Shown: piece by piece, positions 1-11,504 of the stretch | How positions within the stretch are numbered: position 1 is the first letter of the stretch | Layout: the number at the start of each line of letters is the position of its first letter | Assembly (NCBI GenBank): GCA_950295325.1 | Contig: OX485809.1 | Span: 3,102,001-3,166,000 of the forward strand | Origin: Polytrichum commune | Lineage: Eukaryota > Streptophyta > Polytrichopsida > Polytrichales > Polytrichaceae | Reading direction: 5' to 3' | Length of the DNA: 64,000 nt | Program-made: the position numbers and the translations under genes | The notes under the pieces: generated by a model | What the model saw: the letters and a program-made list of their open reading frames with translations, nothing else | Told to the model about the DNA's origin: nothing | Databases searched by the model: none

Positions 1-328
1 ACATCGAACGCTTTTCTGTCCCGGTCACGGGTCACACGGTGTGTAAAAACGGCCTTAACCATGACACATCTCGTATTTCCAGGAAAATCCAGGTGTCCTG
101 ATACGATTGGTTGGGCGTCGTTGCTAACGAATGGCGATGCGCCACGCGTACCTTGTGACGACAACCCCCTTTCTCCGGACCCCGTTCACTCATCGACTCG
201 TCCGGATCGCCGCATCGACTCCGTTAGTCGCAAGCTCCCCGCATTCATGCATCGAGCTCGCATTGCATTGCGTTGCATTGATTTGTTCTGTGTTGCCGGA
301 AGCTGGTGGTGGGTTTGTTGAGGAAGTT

Positions 329-974
329 ATGGAGGCCGTAGATTCAGTGGTGCGGCCCGTGAAGGAGTTCGCCAAAGACAGCATCCGCCTTGTGAAGAGA
401 TGCCACAAGCCAGATCGTAGAGGTATTTTCAACATTTCCACAATTCCTTTGTTCTTCATGATGTTGTAACCCGGATGGCATTGTTAGCCTGTCTCGATGT
501 CCAGCTTCGGTTTCAAGTGGTTTGTGAGGATTGTAGGGTCATTGGGCTTGTGTTGAACAAAGAAGTAAAGCTCAATTTGGCCAGATCGGGAGAACTACGG
601 ATTGATGTTGGTTGCATGTTATTACTTTTTTCTATTTACTTTGCTTATTTGTTCATGATGTTGTAACCCGGATGGCATTGGTAGGCTGTCTTGGTGGTCT
701 CCAGCTTCGGTTACAAGTGGTGTAGGAGGATTCTAGGGTTATTGGGTTTGTGTATCCCGTTTGTGTGTTGAACAAAGGTATGAAGCCCAATTTGGCCAGA
801 TCGGGAAAATAATGGTTTGATGTTGTTTTGATGTTATTACTCGTTGCTTGATGGACAGAATTCTCAAAGGTGTCGATTAGGACAGCGCTGGGATTTGTGG
901 TGATGGGCTTCATCGGGTTTTTTGTTAAACTCATCTTCATTCCCATCAACAACATCATCGTCGGCTCTGGATAG
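329..974 (+). CDS. SEC61G: Protein transport protein SEC61 subunit gamma (two coding exons)
   Basis: This encodes the small tail-anchored gamma subunit (SecE homologue) of the Sec61 translocon, which clamps the channel in the ER membrane during co-translational import. Coding exons are 329-422 and 859-974. The donor is AG|GT after position 422 and the acceptor is ACAG|AA before 859; the intron splits codon 32 after its first base. The product is 69 aa, the usual plant length. It starts MEAVDSVV and continues [19 protein letters not shown], the amphipathic cytosolic helix. It ends in a hydrophobic segment at about residues 42-61 with the family signature [10 protein letters not shown], then stop TAG. 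I chose the ATG at 329 because it matches the family start. The same frame is open upstream to an ATG at 131, but that part resembles no SEC61 gamma sequence and is probably 5' UTR. No TATA box is obvious in the 328 bases available. Nothing suggests a broken gene. Confidence 0.95.
455..840 (+). repeat. Tandem duplication inside SEC61G intron 1
   Basis: Two diverged copies of a block of about 175-190 bases lie head to tail at about 455-627 and 651-840. Both begin with TTCATGATGTTGTAACCCGG and both end with a TGATGTTATTAC-like string. Shared internal strings include AATTTGGCCAGATCGGGA. Substitutions and small indels separate them, so the duplication is not recent. It fills almost the whole 436-bp intron. 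The acceptor of exon 2 lies just after the second copy. Confidence 0.85.
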
Positions 975-2170
975 TCGGAGTCTCGGTGAGTTTTGTTTTT
1001 GTGGCCATGATTCGGTCAATGTGCTTTGATAGGGTCATCATCGCACAATGGAGGGTCGTTGCATTGGTGTCTAAGGTAGACGAGCCTACTACAGTTGCTT
1101 CCAGGAGGTTTGGTCTCTTCTGATTTGTAATATATTCTGGAAAAACTTTCAGTGGAAGAGCAACTCTTTGTACGAGTCCATGCCATAAGAATGAGATTAT
1201 GGTGACTAAACATCGATTTATGATGAATTGTCAAAGAGAAAATATCTGATCCTCAAGTGGTTACATAGGTGTGACTGAAGCGGTTAGTGTTGAGTGGGTG
1301 TTGAGCATTGAATTTTTGGCTATCCTAACGGATGAGCCGGTGCACATATCCTTAGAAGAATACTAGAGGTGTTCGTTTTAAGAGGATAATGAACCATGTT
1401 GAACCCAAGAGTGGGTGTTTGAAGAAAACCTGTGTACCTTACATGCTATAGTTCATCAGCTGGGTTGTGTAACCTATCGAAATGATAATGCCACAAGATA
1501 GTGTTTTCGAAGGATATGGCTACCTATTTGTCTCCACCTTCATGATGTTGCTTGTTTTTAAGAAAACTATTCCTTAAAGGACCAAGGGGTTCAATCTACG
1601 GCCATATACACAATTTATACGAGCCTTACCAAGTCTAAAAATTATACTTTTCATTTTTGGGAGTTTCATACTTTAGTTTATACATTTTGTTGAGAAAATG
1701 AAAATATACTCCCATGGTACATTGATGATCAAAATACTAGGTACGTATTTGCATCCAAGGGCACATATGCTGTGTATGTGAACCCAAATCTGCAATAACA
1801 TCAAGGCATAGGTCCAGATTGCGCCTCTCAGACACTTGGGGTTGACCTCCTTTTCAGTCAAGCTCTCGAGGTTTTAGTGACAGGACCAAGAGATGCAGCA
1901 ATTTGTGTCGAGAGTTTGTTTTTTTGACACCGTTTGATTTGATTGTTCTCAACTTTTTCTACTTTGTCCAATTCTTGTTGAGCACAATGTTGCGAGGCAA
2001 GTCTTTAGGAAGATAATGACATTCTTACTTTGTGTCGGATTTGTTGTTGTGGATGCTTGCAGGTATGCAATTTTGTACTCCAATTCTTTAATTTCAAGAT
2101 TGCAGCAGCGAGAGAGCCAGACTGTGTGAGTTTCCAGTCAGAGGCTGCTGCTCCAGCTTAACAGGACTAG
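975..2170. other. SEC61G 3' region, no gene recognised
   Basis: This stretch follows the SEC61G stop codon. It should contain the 3' UTR, but I could not place a poly(A) site or any UTR intron with confidence. Open frames here are short and have no recognisable motif. I see no element ends. Confidence 0.5.
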
Positions 2171-2578
2171 CTGAATACACAGTATTTCCTGGCTTCTGTC
2201 CTGTGGAAATTTAAATCATGTATACCGTCAGGGGAGAAATGGCAGGACCGCCTGGGTTCTCTGCACCTGTTTTTCTCGAGGAACAAATGGAATCTTTTCT
2301 CTTCGACTGTTTTTATATTTAACACATATTTGTGATTGGAATTCAATTGAACTCCTTGTTCATTTTAACATTTGCGGATTAATTATGCTTGAAGAATTCA
2401 GATGGTGCATGTTTGCCGGGTATGAATATACAGTACTTGCTGGCTTCCTTCCTGTGGAGTTTTGATCATGTATACCATCAGGGTAGACATGGCAAGCCCA
2501 CTAGGACTCTCTGCACCTGTTTTTCTTAAGGAACAAATGGGAATATTTTATAACCTAGACTACTTTTGTATTTGGCAT
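2171..2578. repeat. Two diverged direct copies, about 254 bp apart
   Basis: Segments 2171-2330 and 2425-2578 align over most of their length, sharing strings such as CTCTGCACCTGTTTTTCT followed by AGGAACAAATGG. Differences are spread over all codon positions and the first copy has an early stop, so I read this as an old duplication rather than a coding exon. Confidence 0.7.
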
Positions 2579-2905
2579 AGATATACGGGCCCAACTCTAT
2601 TACTTCTAATCAAACGCCTATATTTGAGTGGTGTGTGGCTCAACCTAAGTACAGATACCAAGAAGACACATGTTTAATAGAGACTGGACTACCTGCTCAA
2701 AATTTGTTAACCATCTCTAGGCTCACTACCTAGTCAAAACTAATTGGGCGGGACCTATATTCTTATAAGCTCTGAACACTATGAATAAAGTCATCGGCTA
2801 CAGCCATGGCTTGGATTCATCAATCATCTTGCACTAATTAGGTGTGTTGCATCCTACAAGAAGTGGGTGCAGGGCTAAACATGTTCATTTAAGACCTGCT
2901 TACCT
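2579..2905 (+). mobile_element. MITE family F1 copy, degenerate
   Basis: This is a member of the commonest short repeat in the window (F1, 320-375 bp). The shared internal marks are TTTGAGTGGTGTGTGG near the left end, an ACATGTGTTTAA-like string, then AAGTGGGTGCAG and CTTACCT at the right end. Intact members start AGGT and end ACCT next to a TA dinucleotide. Here the left end has drifted and the TA duplication is not preserved. Its length suggests a non-autonomous DNA transposon with no coding capacity. Confidence 0.75.
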
Positions 2906-3114
2906 CAAGTTGGTGGTTTGAACTTAAGAACGCTTATTTTTCCTTGAAAGGGCCTCAAACGGGACTAAGACTGATTGGTCGAATTACGATGACTGTATTA
3001 TCTTGACAAATGAAATCATGATGGCAAAGTTATTTAGACAACTCCTTTCATGGGGAGTTTCTGCTATCTATTTAAACTCTTTTCTGCAGCCCATCTGAAC
3101 CAGTGCCTGGGAAG

Positions 3115-3310
3115 TTTTTGGGCATAGTTGGTCAAGATCCTAGTGATTCTAAATCCGAGTGGTTACATGTTGACATCTTCTGGTTTTGCTTTATTCATTT
3201 GAGGTATTTTCTATAGATTCCTTTAAAATGATTGGCATTTCTCCTGAAGTCTCGAACTTCAACTGGTTATTTCTCAAACTCAACTGGTTCAATTGTAACT
3301 AGCTAGAATT
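3115..3310. repeat. Dispersed repeat R, copy 1
   Basis: This segment recurs at 21078-21280 and at 52375-53440, where it is split by a transposon. Marks are GGTTACATGTTGACATC and CAACTGGTTATTTCTCAAAC. In the 53.3 kb copy the reverse strand stays open for 79 codons, which hints that R may derive from a coding sequence. I do not recognise the protein. Confidence 0.7.
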
Positions 3311-3746
3311 ATAGACAAAAGCCATGATATCCATCCTGTTGAAAAGTAGGCGATGAGAAACATGACATAACATTAAGTAGCAATGCTAGGAGTGTACCCT
3401 TTGAGTACTTGCAATACTACCTCAACAAGAAGGAAAAAGTTTGCAAAACAAGGGTGAATGAATGAATAATTAATTAAATATAGTAGCGTCAAAAAGGTAT
3501 CAAAGAGGTTTTCAATGTGGATGTTGGAGACTTTTCCAAAAAGTGCAACTACCTTTTTAACCTCACCAACTTTCGCGTTGCTTTATAGCTATTCAGATTT
3601 GTTGGTTGTCTGTAGGATAGAGACTATGCATCAACTTCTCTATTTCAAGAGCAAATTTCCTAATCACTTTGCATTCACATTTGAACGTTATTTGTTCCTG
3701 CTATTTTTGGTCCACTTTATTTAATGTCAATGTTAATTAATGAATG

Positions 3747-3785
<39 letters not shown>

Positions 3786-4930
3786 ACTATAGTTGCTCCC
3801 TAAAATGTATTCAAAACTATAGTTATTTTAGCAGTTATTAAAATTTTATTATTAAGTTTTCAAGTGATGAATGAGTAGCTTTAGTCCTTGACCTACATTT
3901 GAGAAGAAGGTGCACAAAATCCAAGAAAGGTTTGTTTATAGGTGTAGTAAATAGCCATGGATTGGCATGAGCAAAGTGGATAGCTACAATTGTAATCTTT
4001 CATAGTTCTACCGTTTTCTTGTTTAGATCGTAATTTAGCCTAGATTAGAACCTTTACCACTACTTAGCATTAGTTTTGTCCTAGAAACCAACATAATTAA
4101 TTCTATGCATTGAAACTACCCAAATATTAAAAATAACCTAAGTAAAACTCAAAAGTAGTGCTACCTTTGCTCTTGAAAGAGCATCAAACCAGCACGCACC
4201 AATGTGATGCACTTTTGAGGTGGTCATTCTAGGCGTGCTACTTAATGTTATGGATGTGGATGGGACATCAACCTCTTCATTGGCCTCTTCAACCTTTTCT
4301 CAGATTGATTGAAATTATGTCCACTTTAATAAGACACCCTTGGAGGTTAATTGACAATGTTTATATGATGCTAAAGTTGGATTTGTCTCATGGTTACACA
4401 TGGCAATGAAGTGCACTTTACACTTGAGCTTGAGGGCCCGTGACCATTGAAATCTAAAATCTCGCTGATGGAAAATGTTGAGACCATCCCACTTCACTTT
4501 ACACTAGAGCCTAATGGCCTAAAGGAACAAGGATGTTGAATGAATGAGAAACTACATGCCATGCAATGGATATTGTTTCATGGTCTACCGGGTTTGGCGC
4601 AGGATGAGCAACATACAGAGAAAGGGTATGCGGAGACATGTATAAAGAAGGATGTGATACAAGAAGCGGTATTCACAAAAATTGCCATCATGGAGCAGAA
4701 GCTTACAAAAGGTGACTAGTAGAGTTTATGGTGGTAACTGAGTTGAACTAATAGTCTAGTGTACATGCACCTTATTATCTCCCTTGAATGTGAAACATTG
4801 AAACACTGGGGTCCAATACTGAGCTGCATTAGGTAAGGCTATGTATAAGCTTTCAATGGACCATGTATGCACAACTTACGATGATCATTTCAATGTATTT
4901 TACCTAGTATGAAGATGGGCAAGTTGGCAT
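3311..4930. other. Intergenic, MITE remnants and an AT microsatellite
   Basis: An (AT)n run lies at about 3750-3781. Fragments resembling the Harbinger-like ends described at 45605 occur near 4410-4460 (TTTACACTTGAGCTTGAGG with CCGTGACCATTGAAAT after it). No gene is recognisable. Confidence 0.6.
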
Positions 4931-7900
4931 TCATGAGTTCACAGCTGAGCACACTCTTCGAATCTGTCCAGTAGAGCCTAGGTTAACCCCAACGCGTCCC
5001 ATTTTCAACATGGCAGCAACAAACCGTTGGAAAAAGTCTGTCCTGTTGTTTGCATACTCCATCACATATGCAGATGTTTTTGGGCTTTTTAACAGCTCGG
5101 CATCGGAGGTCAAAAGACCTCGGTTTTGTAAGATGGCCGTGTAGTAATTTTCGTCAAACTGATCCGGGGTAATTGGCTCTGCTGGGATCCGAGCTGTGTT
5201 GTCTATAGGTTGTGGACACATCGAGCGCAATTTGACACCATAATCTGAAGCAAGCATAGGATCCATTCCTGTCGTGCTGTTAAACCCAAAAAAACGCCGT
5301 GCAACTTGCGCACAATGCACCCTCCCAAATGTATGTGCACCTGATAACAGGAAGATTGTTGTGAGGACTCCAAAGCAGGAATAGTACCCCGGGCGAGGGT
5401 CATCAGCAAAATAAGGCTGACAGTTTGTGATAAGTTCATAGTAAAGCATGCAAGTAATACAATATGAGCTTCAAATGTTATAAAAGTACCAAATGTTGAA
5501 ATAAGGTATAGTAGCATATAATAAAATATAAAATGAAATAAAGACATTCTTATTATAATAATGTTTTTTAATGTCTTATGCCATCTTAAGACTAATACAT
5601 AGTATTCTCTTATTATCAATTGCCTGCAGGAAATTTAGAGGTCAACTATGTCAAAGTAGATACAGTTGGATTCATCCTGTTGAGTTCTTTGCAACAAGGC
5701 CAAATTCTTTGAGAAAATGAGATTTGTGGAAGGAACCTATGCGTAATTTTTTCATAAAAAATCTTATTATAAGGTAAGGTTGCCGCTTCAGGAATAAAAC
5801 AAAAGTAGAACCATAGACAAAGGGATACCAAAAATCCTAGAGGAGAATAAAATAAAACAAAAATACTCAGAAAGGACAACTTGTATATCAATAGCAGTGA
5901 ATCTTAGTATTTCTGCTGCACATACTTTCCATTATATATTATGTCCTTTGTGTTTTCTGCACCATAAACAAGAAATCTGCCTACAAATTGGAACTGATAC
6001 ATTCAGAAACATTTGATGGATAATAACTCCAGTTGCTGAAAGTCTGACGACTTCTGTTGACATGAAACTCTTTCATTAAGGTCAGTGGGGCTAATTTGGT
6101 TACTCCTTAAACGGACACATATACTTGAGTGGTGTGTGGTAAGATGTGGATCTAAGAGCAGACACCGAAATGATATGTGTCTTAAAGAGATTGGACTACA
6201 TGCTCAAATATGTTAGACATTCTAGTCTCAGTAGTCAACATAAGTGGCGGCACCTATGTAATCATGATAGAATAAGATATCGATATGATCTCCGAAAATC
6301 ATGAGGAAAATGCTACAGACACAATTTGGATTTGCTAACCGTCTTGCACTAATTGCACTAATCGTCATACAAGAAGTGAGTGCAGAGCTAAAAGTGTCTG
6401 TTGAAAGTCCGGTTACCTTATTGTTATATATGGTATTCAATTTCCTGAAGTACAGTCCTCTAATCAAACAGCACATGATCTTCAATGCAAAGTTTCTTCC
6501 TCCTCTCACTGCTTGGTGTCAATCACAAAATGTCCAGCTCAAGGAAGACAATGTTTCTTCTATCTCATATGAACTGGACTGAACGAGTCAAATAGATATA
6601 GAACAGGCACAAATTAGGACACTGGGTGTGGTGGTTTACAGTAAATGGGCCTAATGCGGTTACATATCAATCGGACACCTGTATTTGATTGGTGTGTGGT
6701 CAGGTGTGGATCTGACGGACACCAAAAAGACATCATGTGTATAAAACAGATTGGAATTTTTGCTCAGAATGTGAGAACTATAATAGGGGTAAGTAATGGC
6801 CAACATAATTGAGGAGACTTATAGAATCATTTAGGAAGAAAGAGAATCCTCACTTCGATAAAGAATTAAGATAATCATACGAGCTCAAGGAACTGAGGAA
6901 ACGGAGTCAGCCTCAACTTGTATTTCCTGATCATCTTGACCTAATCGCATGCTTAATATCCTAGGAGAAGTAGGTGCAGAGCTAAAAGTGTCTGTCATAT
7001 GCCCACTTACCTAACTTACCTAAGTCAAAAAATGTAAAGGCAAAACGTCGTGAAGCGTCTTATCGTACCTGATAAGGTAGCCATGTCTCGTGGAGTTAAA
7101 CCCATTGCGGCAAAATTTGCCATGAGTGCATCAGCAGTTGATAACGAAGAAGGCAGCCGGGCAGCTGCTTGATCAGCCCTAGATACAATTCCGTCCCGTC
7201 GGCCAAGCTCAACTACCCAAGATGGTCCACCTTGCTGCAAACAGTACAACATCATCATTGTTCATTATGTCTCCAAGAACGATAATGTCAGCGTGATGAT
7301 CACACTGATATTCTGATATTCTGGATCTGATTAGGAGAATAAAAACTGCTGGTTGTGATTGACAGAAATTAGAGCTCAAGCTTGGAAGTCTGGTGGACCC
7401 ACGTAAAAGAATAAATTGGACCCTCTGTGGAACTTTGGTTCCGGATTATTCCTTATTTGGGATGACTCGAACTTGTAATCGCCGAACTTGAAAATCAAAT
7501 GAAAAAGAAGTGGAGACCGACCTTGACACAATTGAGCTCTACCATCCTATGTACTTGTTAGTAAGGCTCTTGAAAAGCTTTATCCCTTGCCCAACAAACT
7601 TGCAAGCTTGAGCTCAAGGTGTGTGTGACAACTCCATGAAAGATTGATTATAGAATTGAGGTACCTCATCTTAAACGGAACACCTATATGTGAGTGGTAT
7701 GTGGTGTGGTGTGAATCCAAGAACTGGCACCAAATAGACATGTATTTGAAAAGAGATGGATTATGTGCTCAGAATTTTTTAATTTAACTAATTACATAAT
7801 TGGGGGACCTATATGAAAAATCTTCACTTTGAAGATGAAATAGGATATGCATACCAGCTTCGAAAAATATGAGGAAAGTGGCTACAGGCACGATTTGGAA

Positions 7901-10363
7901 TCTCACACTAATTGAGTGATGCATAACCTATGAGAAGTGAGTGCAGAGAGAAAAGTGTCCATTTAAGACCCACTGACCTTGTGGCAATTCAAGTTAGAGA
8001 ACGCAGAACATTCTGTAGCCTATTTTGGTTCCATTGCATATAGAATAAATCGTAGGTAATCTGGATAACCTAAGAATGCTTTCATTTGGAACGCATCTCT
8101 TCAATTGAGTAGAAGGAAGAAGGCTTTCTGTCCGAAGAAGATAGGCAACAATGAGGTATCGCATAATGAGAGCTTGCCACTTGACTATCCTCGGTATACA
8201 TGCATGTACTCAAGAACCGTATTTTGAAAAATCATTCTTGAAGCTACAATAGAAAGAATATCTTTATATATAGTTTAAAATGCTATGCAGGCTGTCTATA
8301 AGGTAATGGACACCCAAAATGAGTGTCTATAAGGTATCTCTTTCAAACATACTCATTTTTGGTGTCTCGCATAATGAGAGCTTGCCACTTGACTATCCTC
8401 GGTACTACATCCACACCTGACCACACAACACTAAAAATAAAGGACTCATGGACACCAAAAATGAGTATGTTTGAAAGAGATTGGACAACGTCCTCATAAT
8501 TTGCTAACCATTCTAGACTCAATACTCAACATAATTGGGGGGAAGGGCTACCTGGCTGTTTATGGCTCTGACATTTCTGACTTTGAAAAATCATAGCAGC
8601 GGCAGGGAAAATCAGAAAATTCCGTAGATTGTTGCTGGAATCTCATATCACATACCCAGATCCAAGAAAAATCCCAACTCTGAAATCCAAGCTGCCAAGA
8701 ATCATGGCAGACAGCAAAAACTAACCATTTAGGTACCTTACCTGCACAACTGCATCGCGGCTTGCAAGGGCAATGATGTCAGCACATGATACAACGCCAG
8801 GACAAATGGCCTCCACCTGTTTCTTGATGTCGTCCACAATATCAAAGCCCCTGAGTGTAAAATTAGGAACTGCATCACGCTCCGCACTGTTACTCGGAGT
8901 TGAAGCAATCAATACTGATGCATCACAACCCTGTAAAGAAAACAACCCATTGTCATTAATTCCCTTTAATAATTTACATTTTCAATTACCAACAAGGCAT
9001 GACGAAAACCATCGACATCAATGGTGGTAAACCGGTCCCTTAAACTTCAACGCTCTCCCATTCCAGTTCTTGGCAGATGCTGCATGTGAATATAATGTAA
9101 GTCGATGGATTTGATCTGTCACTTCATTTTGAGTAAGTCAACATGCATCTCACTCCTCTGATGATATTTCAATCCTGAAGAAAACACTTAATCCTTCAAG
9201 GGATGATGAGAAGTGCAAAAGTGTTCAAAGTCCTTTCAAACAACTTTGTTTAGAATAGTAGTAAGAAACTCAACTACAGTGCAAGCGACACATCTTCAAA
9301 TTCAAGACTGAAGGTTCCCAAGGACAAAGCTAGCTCCAAAAATCATAACTACCAAGCTTGTAAATGCCTCCACACATTTAAGAATATCAACTCAGGACAT
9401 GACCGAACCCATTATTAATATTTTTCAACCAACAATCGAAATGTTTGTGTGATACTCATCAGCACTCTGTCCGAAAGGCAGAACGATTTCGAACAATTAA
9501 TTACGATAAGTTCCATTTCGAGGATTACTCAAGACACACAATCAACCCAGACTAGCAGGCAATTCATGTGAAGAATTAACTTGATATTATACAAGAATGA
9601 TAGTATCAAGACATGACTGTCAAGTGCTTGATTAACATCAGCATCGTGTGGTGATGTCCTGTACATGATTCATTTCAATGTGCCGTGTCACAATATTCTG
9701 AAAAAAACTTCCATATGCTCAATGTATGACCTGCTATGCTCAAACATCACATAAATATCTGAGTCTACGACAAGGCCCTGATGACTTCTTCTAAATTATC
9801 TAATTGGTCTGGCTGAAACTCTTACATTGATAGCACAATCATATATTTTACAAGGACTAACCTGATATAATACAAGAATGATACCGGGATGATACTATGA
9901 TCATCAAGACCTGACGAGTCCTTAGCATCAGCAGCATATGTACGGTGATGTTCTCTACATGATTCAATTCAATATTGTACAGTGTCATAACATTTTAAAG
10001 ATCATTTCCATATTGTCAATGTGTATAACCTGCTATGCTCAAACATCACAAAAACATCTGAGTATGACTTCTTCGAGGTTATCTTGGTCGGAACGAAAAG
10101 CTTACATTGACAGCACAATCATGGAAGAACATGCGCACAAGAGGAGCTCCCGAAGTGATATCTTGTTGAAAGTATCTGGCCATGGTGGAGGCCACCACCT
10201 GCTCTAGCGCTGGGCAACTACGGTGGTAGAATAACGTGTCCAGCTTTAAGACTCCAGTACTGCTAGTTCCTGCCGTGGCTTGAGCTTCCATCACCGCAAA
10301 GCAAAACAATGCCCATATGGCCGACGTCATTAACACCGGTTTCTCCAGCCATTGAAAGGCCAT
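4931..10363 (-). CDS. Class III peroxidase (secretory plant peroxidase), four exons
   Basis: This encodes a secreted haem peroxidase (EC 1.11.1.7 type) of the cell wall or apoplast, oxidising phenolics with H2O2. Exons on the minus strand are 10363-10106, 8930-8742, 7234-7069 and 5340-4931, all with GT-AG introns; the product is 340 aa. Residues 1-30 form a signal peptide, with likely cleavage after AQA. Distal haem residues are in LVRMFFHDC (Arg77, His81) and the proximal His is His207 in LSGAHTFGR. All eight family cysteines are present (50, 83, 88, 129, 135, 214, 246, 335). Other motifs are [22 protein letters not shown] with LGRRDG, and FDENYY with GLLTSD. N-glycosylation sequons are at N109, N225 and N303. 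Three introns at the classical peroxidase positions fit the ancestral plant layout. Introns are 1175, 1507 and 1728 bp and filled with repeats. No disabling change was seen. Confidence 0.96.
6079..6418 (+). mobile_element. MITE family F1 copy in peroxidase intron 3
   Basis: A 340-bp copy starts AGGTCAGTGGGGC and ends GGTTACCT, with TA on both sides (6077-6078 and 6419-6420). This is the best-preserved set of ends in the family. It lies antisense to the host gene. It has no coding capacity. Confidence 0.85.
6640..7012 (+). mobile_element. MITE family F1 copy at the end of exon 3
   Basis: The left end reads CAGTAAATGGGCCTAATG and the right end CCCACTTACCT. The body carries the TGGTGTGTGGTCAGGTGTGG mark. 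Its right end is only 56 bases from the exon 3 donor at 7068, so it sits close to the splice site without disrupting it. Confidence 0.8.
7659..7979 (+). mobile_element. MITE family F1 copy in peroxidase intron 2
   Basis: It starts AGGTACCTCATC and ends CCCACTGACCT, with the family body between (GAGTGGTATGTGGTGTGG, AGAAGTGAGTGCAGAG). It has the same orientation as the two copies in intron 3. Confidence 0.8.
8338..8560. repeat. Perfect 29-bp inverted repeat and F1 fragment in intron 2
   Basis: Arms 8338-8366 and 8451-8479 are exact reverse complements (right arm begins GACACCAAAAATGAGTATGT). From 8451 to about 8560 the sequence continues as a partial F1 MITE. Just inside the left arm, 8366-8403 repeats a 38-bp string from about 8158 (CGCATAATGAGAGCTTGCCA at its start). 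The pattern suggests a template-switch or inversion event involving an F1 copy. Confidence 0.85.
9562..10126. repeat. 280-bp tandem duplication copying the exon 1 splice donor
   Basis: Two diverged copies (about 9585-9842 and 9862-10126) are offset by 280 bases. The second spans the end of peroxidase exon 1. The first therefore contains a copy of the exon 1 tail and donor: on the minus strand GATTGTGCTATCAATG|TAAG, against GATTGTGCTGTCAATG|TAAG at the real site. The decoy donor GT is at 9825-9824, within intron 1. Confidence 0.88.
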
Positions 10364-11500
10364 TACTCAAATGCTCCCTTCCCGGACTGCTCTAACCTAA
10401 ACTGATCCCACCGATCTCAGTCGATGATCACTCTATGGAGGGTTGCCTCGATCCTTAGTGGTCGAAGATTTCGGAACAAAGAGCTTCAAGCTCAATGGAC
10501 ACTCTTCAAATCTCTAATCCTTCCACTTCTTGGATGGCCCTGCACTACACATGGACAAACAAAGAAAGAAACACTTCTTGTGAATTTTCAGCAATGGGTA
10601 TGGCTCACGTGGGACTTCTGGTGGTCTTGACCCTACTAAATCTTGAATGGTTTGTACTGATGAAAAACATTGTTCGAACCACTGCTTCACTACAGATTAT
10701 AAGCAATCTGATGACGTTAACCTCATCGCCTCGCCTGCAGTCCTTTCATCTCATTCATTCATTTCTGTCTGAAATGAAAATGTAACGCATTCTCCAACGA
10801 GCACTAAACTCACACAAGAACTTCGTCTGAAGAACTCGTTGAACTGTTTCACATTTCTCGCATTTGGCCACAGCCACTCTGCCAAATCTCTCATCTACTC
10901 CAGCACGCATACCATTCTTTCGATTCGATCGGCAATATCAAATACCAAATTGAGTGCAATATTAGCCCTCAGCAGGCCGTGACGCTCCCCTCAGATAGCA
11001 ACGCATATGTGTAGTTATATATGTACATCTATATATATAAAACCTCACATACATCCATACATTGCGAGGATGGTCTTGACCAAGAAAGCGCTTCAAGTCA
11101 CTTGCGATCGATCGACTTTACCCTCACCCGGCTCTGACCACATTTACAAACATGAATACCAACATGATCCACCTTTGAAGCTCAGCTCAGCTCAAGATGC
11201 TATGGAACTCATCAAGTGTAGGTATATGTATGTACCTATGTACCACCTGCTAAAGAAGACACTCTTCTCGATGCATTAAAGCAAGACGGCCGGCATTGAG
11301 TAAGCTGGAACTATAAGGGACTATGTGAAGACTCAGCTAAGCAATGATCTGACACTGCGATGGATACGATCAATGGTGATGGACAGATCATGAGCTGGCC
11401 AACCACACGGCTGGGCTTAGCTGAGATCAACTGAGAACTGATAATGGGGGAAAAGGGCATGCTTATGATCATGCGCTGCAGCAAAATGGTACTACTTAGC
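10364..11500. other. Upstream region of the peroxidase gene
   Basis: This should contain the peroxidase promoter and 5' UTR, read leftwards. A TATA-like run lies at about 11024-11040 (TATATATA on both strands), but I cannot tie it to a start site. Open frames here, for example 10495-10785 and 11311-11610, have no recognisable motif, so I did not call them as genes. Confidence 0.4.
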
Positions 11501-11504
11501 CACC

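Noticed and set aside
2462-2677. 71-codon frame after SEC61G with a diverged copy at 2218
   Set aside because: The peptides look alike only because the DNA is duplicated. Changes are not concentrated at third positions and one copy has an early stop.
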